Shown here in pieces: positions 54,527 through 64,000 of a DNA stretch of 64,000 bases (within the stretch, counting starts at the first letter, position 1; each line of letters opens with the position of its first letter). The notes under the pieces were generated by a model. That model made no database searches, was not told the DNA's origin, and saw only the letters and a list, made by a program, of their open reading frames with translations. The DNA is from Prostheceraeus crozeri (taxonomy: Eukaryota; Platyhelminthes; Polycladida; Euryleptidae): the NCBI GenBank assembly GCA_907163375.1, contig CAJQUW010007428.1, positions 186,001 through 250,000 of the forward strand, given 5' to 3'. The translations under genes were made by a program, and so were the position numbers.

Positions 54527-57265
54527 TCAGACTATGAATACACCAAATAGGTCAAAAAGGCAAAACACGATTCCAAATGAGTTCAGACAAGCAAGAGTTT
54601 GTGTTATTGGTTTCATAATACTGAAGTTTTTTCTTGTTGAAATATTCCGTGAAATTTTATTTGCTTCATAGTAATGATGAAGTGGATGGTTTTTGTTTTT
54701 TAGAATGTTCTTAAAGATGCGATGATCTTCATTATACAGAATTTCATATACATCATATATCCTTGATGTATAGCCATGACGATGACTACTTTTTAAAAAC
54801 TTATCAATTCGAGAAAGGACATGTACATCAGAGCCATAAGCAGATATACCGTATCGAATTCTAGAAATAATTAGAGCATCATAAACTTGGTCAATGTCTG
54901 ATTTAGGAAAGTGGTTCAATTTGAGATCTCTAATGACATAAATCAAACGTCTCAGGCGAGTCAGAAGTTCTTTACCATGCTTTGCAAACTTACAATTTGA
55001 TTGAAAGGTAATTCCGAGGATTGTGAGGTAGTTAGTATCAGCGATATCAAGAATTTCATGACCATTGCATCGAGTGTGATTAATTGAAAATGAAATTTGT
55101 TTGCATTTGCCATTATTAATTTCGAGTGAATTTGTCTTGCTCCATTCGCATATGTTATTGAATTCGTCTTGTAACTTTTTCTGACAAGTATTATTTGATG
55201 GAAATTCGCAAGGGATGGCAATAGTGCTATCATCTGAATACTTGAAAACTCTATCATTCCCATGCAATGCTTTGCAGTCGTCCGTATACATGCTGAAGAT
55301 ATTAGGCCCACCAACAGTGCCCTGAGAACAACCAAGATCAATATTTTGTGTTGGATATACCTTGTCATCAACAATAAGCCTTTGTGATCTATGTTTACAG
55401 AAGTCGTAGAGCCAATTGCATATATGAGGATAGCGGATGAATAATGGGAATTTGTGTGAAGCGATGTTCTGATCAATGCGGTCAAAAGCCTTTGAAAAAT
55501 CAATTGCAATGACATGCACACTATTGACATTACGTTTATCTAAATTGCTCAATATATAATGTTGTAGTGTCAGAAGGCAGTCAACAGTTCCAATGGATGG
55601 CCGATATGCAAACTGGAGCGGATCACTGAGTTCAGCAATATTTGGTAGTATCCACTTCTTGTGTATTACACGCTCAAACAATCTCGCGCTTATTGAAGTA
55701 ACAGATATACCTCTTATTTGATTAGCTGTTTTTGCATTATTTGTTTTGGGAATTGGCGTTATGTTTGCTGTTTTATAGATCGCTGGGAATTCTCCAGCTT
55801 TTATGGACAGGTTCCAAATATAACAGTACGGCTCTGCAATCAAATCAAAATACTCTCTAAAAACAAAAGCAGGAATACACGAAGGACCAGTTGATGTAGA
55901 CTTCGCTGAAGAAAAAGCGTTTACAACTTCTTGGAGCGTAATGTAAGGCAATTCCAGTTTTGAATCAAAAAGATCGAATTTGATAGGTTGCACACTGTGA
56001 TGATTACATTTTATAGCACTGCGATTAGCTAGTTCGTCATTTAATTTTTCTGGGGCAATCTCATTCCAATTAATCTTTTTATTTGAACTCCTTCGATGGG
56101 TTACATTATCTATACACTTCCATTTCTGTTTCAAACTTTGATCAATATAATATTTTCTCTTGAGGCTTCGAATTTTGTTGTTCATTAATTGAATTTGTTT
56201 GTCTGATTTACTTGGTTTCTTTTTCTCCATGATGATGCTCGTGATATAAGGACTTATCCAATCTGGATCCTTGTAACTCATTTTTATCGATTTAATAGGA
56301 CATGCACAATCAACTGCATTCGCAATCTTGCTTTCTAAAGTTGCAGTCGCTTCATGCACATCCTCAATTACAAAAATGTCGGAAAAATCTATATGATCCA
56401 TAATAGAAGAAAATGATTGCTTATTTCTGTACGAATAGTTCCGATAGTATGCGGTGTATCTCACTGCTGGTAAATTGGCTTTTGGTTTAACTATCACTCC
56501 CAGATTGTCAGTATCAATTAAAGATTTGAAGCAGGTTGCGCTTGCAATTAAGTCTGGACGATTAGTCAGGATGAGATCTAAAGTTGCGAGTTCTCTCGTT
56601 GGGGGTGTATGTAAAGTTGTCAAGAAACATTCATCTTCTAAATTCTTCAGATTAATTCTATTAAAATCACCAGCTATGAAAATAGTGGACATTGGAAATT
56701 GGTCGATTATTTCATTCACAGTGGTTTCTAAAAATTTGCAAATGGGTTGCTCTTGTGAATTGGGTGGATGGTACGTCGCATTTATAAAAAGTGGATATTT
56801 TTCAGTCATGCAAGATACTTTTATCCATATAGTTTCTAATACCTCGTGACAGTAATAAATTTCTACAGGCAAAGTTTCTTTAGCATAAATTAGTACACCA
56901 CCTCCTCTATGTTCTTTGCTGCAATCATGCTTTTTGCATCTACAGATTTTCCTGTCACGCCGAAAAACATTATAGCCATCAATTGTTATATAGGTATCTG
57001 GTATTGAATCATGCAAAAAGGTTTCAGTAACAATGAAAATGTCAATATTCATACTAGAAATATCTTTAGCTAATAGATTGCAGGCTTTTTCGTTCGTACT
57101 ATTGATTTTTTTGATGGAACAGGCATTTAATAATCCAATTGTAGGCAAGCGGGATATGATGCGTTCATTTGATAATCCGATATTCAGAAGGTGTGGTGTT
57201 TTTTTGTGAATTGTCAATTGACTATTTTGGGTTTCAGCGCGAAAAGACATTTTCTTGCTGTGCAA
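54527..57265 (-). CDS. LINE ORF2: APE endonuclease and reverse transcriptase
   Basis: An uninterrupted 912-residue frame. The endonuclease (about 40-260) has LNACSIKKI, FIVTETFLHD, RGGGVLIYAK, ATYHPPNS, IAGDFNRIN and ATLDLILTN. The last motif reads LIDTDNLGVIV, with Asn where APE nucleases have the catalytic His (SDH), so nicking may be impaired. The RT (about 430-720) has AIDFSKAFDRID, GCSQGTVGGPNIFSMYTDD and VFKYSDDSTIAI; here SDD replaces ADD. The frame starts 18 bp after the ORF1 stop. The pattern fits the CR1/L2 group; the exact clade is uncertain. Confidence 0.85.
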   Translation of the reverse strand: MHSKKMSFRAETQNSQLTIHKKTPHLLNIGLSNERIISRLPTIGLLNACSIKKINSTNEKACNLLAKDISSMNIDIFIVTETFLHDSIPDTYITIDGYNVFRRDRKICRCKKHDCSKEHRGGGVLIYAKETLPVEIYYCHEVLETIWIKVSCMTEKYPLFINATYHPPNSQEQPICKFLETTVNEIIDQFPMSTIFIAGDFNRINLKNLEDECFLTTLHTPPTRELATLDLILTNRPDLIASATCFKSLIDTDNLGVIVKPKANLPAVRYTAYYRNYSYRNKQSFSSIMDHIDFSDIFVIEDVHEATATLESKIANAVDCACPIKSIKMSYKDPDWISPYITSIIMEKKKPSKSDKQIQLMNNKIRSLKRKYYIDQSLKQKWKCIDNVTHRRSSNKKINWNEIAPEKLNDELANRSAIKCNHHSVQPIKFDLFDSKLELPYITLQEVVNAFSSAKSTSTGPSCIPAFVFREYFDLIAEPYCYIWNLSIKAGEFPAIYKTANITPIPKTNNAKTANQIRGISVTSISARLFERVIHKKWILPNIAELSDPLQFAYRPSIGTVDCLLTLQHYILSNLDKRNVNSVHVIAIDFSKAFDRIDQNIASHKFPLFIRYPHICNWLYDFCKHRSQRLIVDDKVYPTQNIDLGCSQGTVGGPNIFSMYTDDCKALHGNDRVFKYSDDSTIAIPCEFPSNNTCQKKLQDEFNNICEWSKTNSLEINNGKCKQISFSINHTRCNGHEILDIADTNYLTILGITFQSNCKFAKHGKELLTRLRRLIYVIRDLKLNHFPKSDIDQVYDALIISRIRYGISAYGSDVHVLSRIDKFLKSSHRHGYTSRIYDVYEILYNEDHRIFKNILKNKNHPLHHYYEANKISRNISTRKNFSIMKPITQTLACLNSFGIVFCLFDLFGVFIV

Positions 57266-57283
57266 ATGTAATTTTGCCTCTAG

Positions 57284-58210
57284 TCATAAAAGAGAGGATG
57301 GTGGATCAGCATCGCCCCAATTTGTTCGCCTCACTACTCTTACTCGCTGAAGTAGGTATAAGGGACATTTTGGTGAATGACTGGGATGATCGTTTTGTTC
57401 TCCGTTTTCTAGGCAATTGATACATGTGTGAGAGTTTTCGTCAGATTTATTTGGGCACTGTGAGCTATGATGATTTAAAGTGCAGAAAGAACAAATTGCT
57501 TGTTCGGCTTTGCATTTTGACTTATTGTGGCCAAAATGACTGCAATTTGTGCAACGAGTAACGTGAATATGATCATTTACAGGACAGTTTTTGTGGCCAA
57601 TTATCAATTTGTTCTGATGTTGTATAAATCTTTTCCGCAAATCAGGGGATACTTTGCATACAATACTGCGATAGTCTTGTCGTATATATGAAAATAAGAA
57701 CATGAAATCATCGTCCTTGTACTCATTCATCCACGGATTTGAGGATATAATTTCAGCTATTAAATTTTGAATATCGATATGTTGGGGAATATGTGAGATT
57801 TTTAACTTCGGCAAAATAGGTGGATTTCCTGAAACATGAAGTCCCAGATCATTTTGAATTGTACTAGCAATGAAGTCGACGTCGTCATTTGCATGAAAGC
57901 GTATCTTGAGATCGCCAGACATTGTAGTATGACAACTTTGAATTGTGGCGTTGATTTTGTGTGTATTCAGTAGTTTTGATACTGAGTTTTCGATATTGGA
58001 TTTTGATGGAATTTCCCTAGCATCATTTGTGTTTTTGATAAGAATATTAGCGTAAGTCTCTTTGAGCTTGTGATGAGCAGATTCGTCAGATTTTTGATGA
58101 TTTCTTATTTTGGTTTCGTTAGATTTTGTCATTGACGCTGACTCGCCATTATTTGCACAATGATAACTATCGATATTGGAATTCGATGAATTGTTAAACA
58201 ATGGAAGCAA
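57284..58210 (-). pseudogene. LINE ORF1: zinc-knuckle RNA-binding protein
   Basis: The 308-residue open part ends in a row of CCHC-type knuckles: CTNCSHFGHNKSKC, then CSFCTLNHHSSQC, then CINCLEN...HSPKC. This is typical of CR1/I-type ORF1 proteins that bind the LINE RNA. The N-terminal part is Ser/Asn-rich and charged. The frame has no ATG at its open start (TTG at 58210). Coding character continues upstream in two other frames to about 58430 (for example LLDDIVKITQTSFNAKK), with a stop at about 58250, so the 5' end is frameshifted. Confidence 0.7.
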
Positions 58211-58476
58211 ACTATTGATAATTTTGTTCTTTGTCTCTTGAGTATCTATTTAAATTTTTTGGATCTCGTGGGTTTTCAATGGCTTTTTAGCATTAAATGA
58301 CGTTTGAGTTATTTTGACAATGTCATCGAGAAGGTCAGTGATTGACAAAATTCATAGAGTCATGAGTTGGATTGGACTGACTGGCTTGAGAAGTTCTGTC
58401 TAATGAAACAGACACTTGTGTTCGAGAATCTATGATTGATTCTTTTGTTACATTTTCCCGTCTGCATTGCTGTCTA

Positions 58477-58660
58477 CACCATTTCCAGTTTAATTTCAGA
58501 CAACATCAACTATATTTCAGATATCATCACTTTAATTTCAGATGCATCAGTTTAATTTCAGTCCCCGTCACTTATATTTCAGATATCAAATTAATTTCAG
58601 CTATGGTAATTTATATTTCAGACAAGGTCAATTTAATTTCAGATATCTTTTGTGCTCTAT
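58477..58660 (+). repeat. Left TIR, TTTCAG-unit array
   Basis: About ten units of the form (A/T)-rich plus TTTCAG, spaced 17-18 bp, with TTTAATTTCAG and TTATATTTCAG forms mixed. Each unit resembles a 3' splice acceptor. Confidence 0.75.
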
Positions 58661-59059
58661 ATTCATAAAACATGACTGCGCTTATTGATCCATTGGGGCC
58701 TACTGTTCTTGACATACAAAAATTGAAAGCGCTGATGCAGCAGACAGGCCCATCATATCGCAACTATGCGCATGCATCTTCATGCAAATGCACGTTGAAA
58801 AAAGAAGCTTGTATTCGCAATCTGGAATCAGTGTCTCCTTTGGACATGAAATGCTTCGAAGCAATCATATGACACTATTGCCATAAAATATTCTCTGCTT
58901 TTATTATAATTCCTTGTATATCGCTACTCCTCCCATACTGTTTTTCCCTGAAGACTTGAACATAGATGATAAAACTACATTTCGCTTGCATCACTTGCTA
59001 TATATTTGCATTTCAAAATACATTTGAACAAAAAAAACCTTTCAAAAAGTCATCAAAAG

Positions 59060-60238
59060 TCACATGCCGACTTGCATATCTTGCAAGTCTATGGCTCTCG
59101 AATGGAAGGACAGAGAATGATTGAAGCAACGAAGACAGTCTTGCATTGATACTTGCGTCACAGCATGATTGACTTCGTCTTCCAATCGGTGCATTCTTTG
59201 CTCACCAAGGGGTATTTCTCCTGCCGTAACTGGAGGATTGCCCAATGCAGTCTTGACATAATTCTTTATTTTGCTCCAAATGTTCTCAATTGGATTAAGC
59301 ATACACGAATAAGGAGATAGTCTAACCAATTCTGCACCATTGAATTCAGGTTCTTCATAGACCCTTTCAAATCCACAATGGCATGGGGCATTGTCGGAAA
59401 TCACAACTATACAGAATTCAAATCATGTCCGGCAGAGCTGTGCGCTCTCAGCATGGAGCGAAGCCACTCATTGGCGTCATCGGCCTTAAAATTGCCTCGA
59501 CGCGTGGTAGAGCCAGTCAGTCCAGTGGACATCATCCCTGAGATTAGGTGTAAATTTGGACCTTTTGAATTTGGCAGAATTATTTTTGCCCGATCACCTC
59601 GTCGAGACCAACCTTTTGTCCTTTTGCAAAACAGGTTGAAGTTTGTTTCGTCAACGAATATCAGCTGCCTGCCGTCTCTTAGGTACTCCGACATCTGAAG
59701 ACAACATTCTCTCCTCTTAGTCTTGTTTTGATCGCTGTTCATTGACTGTGGCTCTTTATGGATTTTCTTCAATGTCATGATATGACCATCCAAATAAAAA
59801 AATAAAAAAAATTGCCAACAGTGGAGACAGAGACGGAGGTGCTGAACGCTTGGCGAATCCTTTCTGCAGCCTGCTTCAGGGTCGTTTGACTGTTCTCTTC
59901 AAACCATGAGATTACGGTTTGTATCTGCTCAGGTGAAAGCTTTTTTCGTCTTGTATCCACCACGTTTCTTGAATTGAATTCGATTTTGACGTCCAGTGAT
60001 ACGCTGTCTTCTTGTTGATTTTTAGCAAACGTGCTGTACCTATCCAGTCGTCACCATTGTCAGCTGCAGAAAGGATTCGCTCTCTATCAGTTAGTGAATG
60101 CCTTGAGTAGCTGCCTCTCACTGTTGGCTCATCCACACTGTTGTCAATGCTTAACGTGTCAGACATCTTGTCATCAGAAAATCCTGCCAAATTGTGATTT
60201 AAAGCATTTGAAATCTGATCACAATATTTGAAATACAA
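59060..60238 (-). pseudogene. Mariner-type transposase, frameshifted
   Basis: From the N-terminus, the frame 59912-60238 has a helix-turn-helix region (SLTDRERILSAADNGDDWIG). The next, 59775-59963, has a second one (LSPEQIQTVISWFEENSQ). 59407-59793 has the first catalytic Asp in LIFVDETNFNLF with TKGWSRRGDR. 59060-59404 has MISDNAPCH (second Asp) and LSPYSCMLNPIENIWSKIK (catalytic Glu in NPIEN). The triad is present but the protein is split by at least three frame changes, so this copy is inactive. LNPIENIWS is diagnostic of the IS630/Tc1/mariner group. Confidence 0.8.
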
Positions 60239-60269
60239 ATGCTTTGAAAATTTTCGAGGATATCTACCT

Positions 60270-60451
60270 CAGGCAGGTAGCAGCTGAAATATAATTGATG
60301 TCTTCTGAAATTAAAATGATGATATCTGAAATATATCTGACATTGTCTGAAATATAACTGACCATTCTGAAATTAAAGTGATGATATCTGAAATATAACT
60401 GATCAATCTGAAATTAAAATGACTATGTCTGAAATTAAACTGGAAATGGTG
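60270..60451 (-). repeat. Right TIR, TTTCAG-unit array
   Basis: Inverted partner of the left array; on the plus strand units read CTGAAATTAAA or CTGAAATATAA. Unit order differs slightly from the left arm, consistent with slippage after insertion. Confidence 0.75.
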
Positions 60452-60857
60452 TAGATTTCGTAGTCATCTTGTTGTTTGTTGGGATATCAATGACACTAGG
60501 AAATGCGTCATAGTATAGGATTGAAATCTTCTGGTCAAATGTATTACACGCCGAGAGGATTTCAAAACCTACTGTCACTGCCATAGAAATTAACAATACC
60601 ATAGAAAGTCCTAGAATGGAAATTGCATGAAAATTATGGCACACGCCGGGGAACTTAGTTGGGGCAAAAAGCAAATTTTGCGAGCTGGCATTCTTGTTTT
60701 CGGATTGGCATTTACGTTTATCAAGCCAATTTGTGATCTGGATTGTTGCCCCTTGTCCAAAGATCATGTACACAAAAGCAATAGTGAATTTACAAAATAC
60801 TGCAGTGACAGGATGACAAAGAAGGAAATCCTTTAAAACGTTCTGTACGTTCATCAT
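60435..60857 (-). CDS. Possible exon with membrane segments
   Basis: A 140-codon frame with two hydrophobic stretches (FCKFTIAFVYMIFG near residue 22 and ISILGLSMVLLISMAVTVGF near 82) and a polar tail. The final residues run into the TIR of the mariner-type element, so the stop belongs to the transposon. It might be a host membrane-protein exon interrupted by the insertion, or chance. No family was recognised. Confidence 0.25.
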   Translation of the reverse strand: MMNVQNVLKDFLLCHPVTAVFCKFTIAFVYMIFGQGATIQITNWLDKRKCQSENKNASSQNLLFAPTKFPGVCHNFHAISILGLSMVLLISMAVTVGFEILSACNTFDQKISILYYDAFPSVIDIPTNNKMTTKSTPFPV

Positions 60858-60859
60858 TT

Positions 60860-61900
60860 TGAAATATCGCTCCTATAATCCATCAAGAGTATAATCAGAC
60901 ACTTATGCAACTTGTTATGTCGATTTATTGAGCATGCATTACTCCAGCTTGAAATCAGAGGCCAAGAAATCTTAGAATATTCATTTTACTTAAAAGGATT
61001 CCCATGTTCATTATATTTGAAAAATTTTCAAAACCTTTGCATGCTTTCGAATATGAGCCTCCAAAATATCATCACACTATGTCACATAAATCATTTAGTT
61101 CCAACGACATTTCATTTATCTGATAAATGACTGTCGCTAAAGAAGCTTTCGATGTGTTTACTCCAGAAGAGCGTTAGGTTTCTTGACCGTTAGAAAGAGA
61201 AATTATCCAATAATTAGAATTTTTATCTTTGAATTCTTGAGATATTCTTACAACCAGTACACCGACTACTTTCGATTATGACTCTGTGAACCAAATTTCA
61301 ATTCGTATTCCAGTGTTGAAAAATTGGAAAATAGTTGTCATTGACTGCTGCAAATAGATGCAGTGTATTAAGCCATGGAATGGTAGGCTATTTCACATGA
61401 AACAATGCCACCATCTCACTTAAAATTCTCTTCATGAAAATTCTCTTCCACAACCAACTTGGCAAATACTTTGACTATGATACAATGTTTTAGATCGAAT
61501 CTGATCTGTAGACCATAGATTTTTCCATGTGCCATCATTGCACATAGGCAAGATATCAAACTTCCATTCTAGTGTATTATTATCTACTTCTATGGTCACT
61601 GCAGATATCTGATTAAACAGTCCAAAATGACACCAAAATTGTCGATTTTGCAGGGAAATAGAAATTTCAAAACAAATCCAGTACACCACACAACGCAAAT
61701 CTTTGCGAACTCGCGACGAGAGAACAGAGGGTGCGAAAACGATGCAACTGCTATAAAACGCTGGACAAAATTATTCTGCGTGTTCCAAACCTTGATATGA
61801 AAATATCCGACAAGTAACACAGGAGATCCGTCCAAAACTGATGGCAACAAAGATATCTTGTACGAGAAACAAGTTCATCCGACCATCCACAGAGACGATG
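60860..61900. other. No gene recognised with confidence
   Basis: Overlapping minus-strand frames of 60-88 codons at 61432-61933 (for example KFDILPMCNDGTWKNLW) have some protein-like character but no start, splice pattern or family could be supported. Confidence 0.35.
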
Positions 61901-61903
61901 AGA

Positions 61904-61918
61904 GAGAGAGAGAGAGAC
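61904..61918 (+). repeat. (GA)n microsatellite at a LINE junction
   Basis: Seven to eight GA units directly before the 5'-truncated LINE that follows. Confidence 0.7.
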
Positions 61919-61952
61919 CATTGAAAAAAACAATCAAACAATTATCTACACC

Positions 61953-63833
61953 ATGGATACGAGACAGCTCAGGCAACAATATAAGATAGCTGTAGATGTA
62001 TGGAAAACAGATAAAACAGAAGAAAACCTTACATCATTAATGAAAACAAAGAAAGTTTTAAATAAAGCGATAAAAAAAGAGAAAAGAAAAATACAATCAT
62101 TGAAATTGAACGAATTAAAGGATGCTAAAACGAAAAATGATAACAAAAAATTTTGGCAGTTAATGAATAATAAAGAAATGAAAAATAGAAAGAGCAATAA
62201 TACCCATTTATCTATTGCAGCATTCAAAAATGAATTGCTAAACAGAGACAAAAAATTGACAGATCTTAATAAAAAAATTGTAAATTATATTAATGTAGAT
62301 AATTTCCTCAACAGCAATATAGTGCCGAATGACGATACTTTAAACATTCGAATATCAGTCAACGATATTACTGATGCATTAAAAAATGTGGCCAACTCAA
62401 AATCTAGCGGTCCTGATCATGTTGTCTATGAAATTCTGAAAATGAATATGGATAACACACTCCAACTAATTGATATATTATTTAATAATATTCTGAATAA
62501 CGAAAATATTCCTAGGAAAATTAGCTGGATAACTCCAATTTTCAAGAAAGGCGACAGAAACGACGTTAGCTCATACAGGTTCATAAATCTTTCTTCTTGC
62601 TTGGAAAAACTTCTGACAAAAATATTCAATAACCGACTAAATCAATGGATAGAGAAATGTGAATTACTTCATCAATCACAAATAGGTTTCAGAAAAGATA
62701 ATTCTACCATTGATTGCATATGGATCCTTAAAGAAATAATTAGAATAAGCAAAAATAATAAGACAGCATTATATCTTTGTTTCATTGATCTATCGAAGGC
62801 CTTTGATAGCATACCAAAAGATGGATTATTATATAAGCTCAGTCACGTAATTCCGAGAGGGAGATTTCTGTCATTGTTGCAAAACATTCTTATGAATAAA
62901 AATTATCAAATATTATTTAATGATGAAGAAAGCAATACTTTTAAGCTAAACAATGGTATTCCACAAGGAGACAGCTTGTCACCGACATTATTCTGCCTTT
63001 ATATGAATGATCTTCTTATAGAATTAGAAAAGAATTTAGATGCCATAGATCCCATAAGTATTATGCATATAAAATTAGCTTCACTTATTTACGCAGACGA
63101 TATATTATTGATGAGCAATTCGAAAAAAGGATTAATGAAGCAAATACAAATTGTGCAAAAGTATTGTATAGAAAATTGCTTGAGCATCAACTTTGATAAC
63201 ACTAAAATAATGATATATAATGACTTGAATAATTACAGTCATGTCGAAATCAGGACAAGTGAAAGCACTACCACAATTGAAGTAGTAAATGAATATAAAT
63301 ATCTCGGAGTATTTTTTTCGAAAGATGATCGAAAACAGGTTAACGATTTAGCAAAGCAAGGAAAGATCTCGGCAAGTATAACAGGCAAAACAATAAAAGA
63401 TTTCGGATATGTAGATGGAGATATTCTTATGAATGCATTCGAAATGTTGACAATTTCAAAAATGAAATATGGTTCGGAATTTTATTTCGATAGAAATATA
63501 CAGGACCTCAACAAAATTCAAACTCAATTTTTTAAAAAGCAATATCACTTGAAACTTACAACGCCAAATTACTGCATATTTGGAGAATTTGGGGTTAAAC
63601 CTATAGAATTTCACTTTTATAAAGCGGCATTAAATTATTGGTCGAAACTAAACCATCTAAACGAAAATTTATTAACAAAAAAGATATTCAAAATCATCAA
63701 TCAAAACATAGAAGAACGTGCTTTTCATAATACTTGGGTATTTCGCATAAATAGACTGATCAGAAATCTCGCATTAGATGATATACATCAAACCATAAGT
63801 CTCAACTCAATTGCACAAACAAAAAATGATTAA
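61953..63833 (+). CDS. LINE reverse transcriptase, 626 aa
   Basis: Uninterrupted frame. The N-terminal 110 residues are a Lys/Asn-rich helical connector. Then come SSGPDHVVYEILKM, WITPIFKKGDRNDVSSYRFI and IGFRKDNSTIDCIW, followed by motif A CFIDLSKAFDSI (about 278), motif B NNGIPQGDSLSPTLFCLYMN (about 333), catalytic LIYADDILLMSN (about 379), INFDNTKIMIY, and YKYLGVFFSK. All catalytic residues are present. The true protein started further upstream; the ATG here is internal to the element. Confidence 0.85.
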   Translation: MDTRQLRQQYKIAVDVWKTDKTEENLTSLMKTKKVLNKAIKKEKRKIQSLKLNELKDAKTKNDNKKFWQLMNNKEMKNRKSNNTHLSIAAFKNELLNRDKKLTDLNKKIVNYINVDNFLNSNIVPNDDTLNIRISVNDITDALKNVANSKSSGPDHVVYEILKMNMDNTLQLIDILFNNILNNENIPRKISWITPIFKKGDRNDVSSYRFINLSSCLEKLLTKIFNNRLNQWIEKCELLHQSQIGFRKDNSTIDCIWILKEIIRISKNNKTALYLCFIDLSKAFDSIPKDGLLYKLSHVIPRGRFLSLLQNILMNKNYQILFNDEESNTFKLNNGIPQGDSLSPTLFCLYMNDLLIELEKNLDAIDPISIMHIKLASLIYADDILLMSNSKKGLMKQIQIVQKYCIENCLSINFDNTKIMIYNDLNNYSHVEIRTSESTTTIEVVNEYKYLGVFFSKDDRKQVNDLAKQGKISASITGKTIKDFGYVDGDILMNAFEMLTISKMKYGSEFYFDRNIQDLNKIQTQFFKKQYHLKLTTPNYCIFGEFGVKPIEFHFYKAALNYWSKLNHLNENLLTKKIFKIINQNIEERAFHNTWVFRINRLIRNLALDDIHQTISLNSIAQTKND

Positions 63834-64000
63834 TAAAAGATTAACAGAATACTTCAGACAACAATGGATAGATATGGCAAAACATAGCAACAAAGGTTTA
63901 AATTATTTAGAGCTATGCCGTTTTGAGTGTAATACAAAAAGATATCTAAACATAACAAACAATAGCAAAGTAGTTTCAACAGTGCTTAAAATGAGAACTG
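63824..64000 (+). pseudogene. LINE C-terminal tail after a frameshift, cut by window edge
   Basis: In the frame after the RT, MINKRLTEYFRQQWIDMAKH then NYLELCRFECNTKRYL and VLKMRT match the conserved tail that normally follows this RT. It overlaps the end of the RT frame, so a frameshift near 63825 separates them. The sequence ends inside it. Confidence 0.6.

Larger units (their letters stand above)
54467..58432 (-). mobile_element. CR1-like LINE, nearly full length
   Basis: On the minus strand the order is 5' part, ORF1 (CCHC knuckles), ORF2 (APE endonuclease plus RT), a short UTR with AATAAA, and a tail CATTCATAGTTCATAGTTC that resembles the octamer-type 3' ends of CR1. The 10-bp word TGATTGATTC occurs on both sides (54457-54466 and 58433-58442) and is a plausible target duplication, giving about 3.97 kb. 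ORF2 is open throughout; ORF1 is open in its main part but its 5' start is shifted. Confidence 0.8.
58477..60451. mobile_element. IS630/Tc1/mariner-type element with repetitive TIRs
   Basis: TA at 58475-58476 and 60452-60453 brackets ends CACCATTTCCAGTTTAATTT (left) and its inverted partner (right). The TIRs are about 180 bp each (to about 58660, and from about 60270) and are made of 17-18-bp units alternating TTTAATTTCAGA and TTATATTTCAGA. The minus strand carries a mariner-type transposase in pieces. The length is 1.97 kb. The left end is only 34 bp from the 5' end of the LINE. Confidence 0.85.
61920..64000 (+). mobile_element. APE-type LINE, 5' truncated, runs off window
   Basis: Starts at a STPWI segment (about 61946-61960), which normally lies between endonuclease and RT, so the endonuclease is lost by 5' truncation. 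RT follows, then the C-terminal tail up to the window edge. Two frame changes are visible: one just after TPWI (about 61965) and one near 63825. The body is otherwise clean, so the copy is young. The clade is uncertain (I/Tx1/LOA-like patterns). Confidence 0.75.

Noticed and set aside
54961-55530. 189-codon frame overlapping LINE ORF2
   Set aside because: Alternate-frame shadow of the reverse transcriptase.
58672-58872. 66-codon plus-strand frame inside the mariner-type element
   Set aside because: Opposite strand to the transposase, no homology seen, and length compatible with chance.
58477-60451. CRISPR-like array (regular TTTCAG units)
   Set aside because: The units form inverted terminal repeats of a mariner-type element in a eukaryotic genome; the spacers are not unique sequences of uniform type.

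Overview
The window is A+T-rich, intron-capable metazoan DNA, most likely from a marine invertebrate. The evidence is the TE mix (Polinton, piggyBac, hAT, Tc1/mariner-type, a long-TIR DNA transposon with CACGG ends, APE- and RLE-type LINEs, a Penelope-like remnant, tRNA-derived SINEs), GT-AG introns, TATA promoters and a small secreted protein with two ShKT-like cysteine modules. The species cannot be read from the sequence. A recurring TAGGCCTA-type word hints at a compositional habit of the host. Almost everything recognisable is mobile DNA; the only convincing host gene is the secreted cysteine-rich protein on the minus strand at 34.3-34.7 kb.

Layout. 0-5.3 kb: two tRNA-derived SINE heads and a decayed RLE-type LINE (RT, then CCHC and RPD endonuclease remnants). 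5,329-26,999: one Polinton/Maverick of about 21.7 kb with TIRs of about 640 bp, AG...CT ends and a 6-bp TATATA target duplication. It is a fossil with roughly ten breaks, but every hallmark part is recognisable: protein-primed DNA polymerase B, retroviral-type integrase with chromodomain, packaging ATPase, adenain-like protease, double jelly-roll major capsid protein, putative minor virion proteins and small basic virion-type proteins. 27.2-28.9 kb: a piggyBac copy keeping the C-terminal half of its transposase. 30.3-31.3 kb: an inverted-repeat element. 36 kb: a LINE tail. 37.9-41.4 kb: a nearly complete DNA transposon with 529-bp TIRs. 44.3-46.1 kb: a second piggyBac copy keeping the N-terminal half. 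47.2-47.9 kb: Penelope-like GIY-YIG remnant. 49.4-50.7 kb: a hAT-like non-autonomous element with another nested inside. 51.4-53.8 kb: two LINE remnants. 54.5-58.4 kb: an almost full-length CR1-like LINE with ORF1 and ORF2. 58.5-60.5 kb: an IS630/Tc1/mariner-type element. 61.9-64.0 kb: an APE-type LINE reverse transcriptase that runs off the window.

The most unusual content is inside the Polinton. On the plus strand at 17,849-18,394, between the putative minor virion genes and the protease, lies a 181-residue ORF with the two-repeat pattern of the TATA-box-binding protein, including the exact YEPELFP signature. Just upstream are two tandem paralogues whose sequence pattern recalls the PC4/Sub1 single-stranded-DNA-binding transcription cofactor (weaker inference). 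The same element carries good TATA boxes (TATATAAA) ahead of its outer transcription units. The two units nearest its ends, polB and the right-end gene, both open with a lone ATG followed by an intron of exactly 67 bp and then GCATCTACT. Together this suggests a Polinton lineage carrying its own promoter-recognition module. A DnaQ-like exonuclease candidate and two RING-like cysteine-rich proteins add to an unusually host-interactive gene set.
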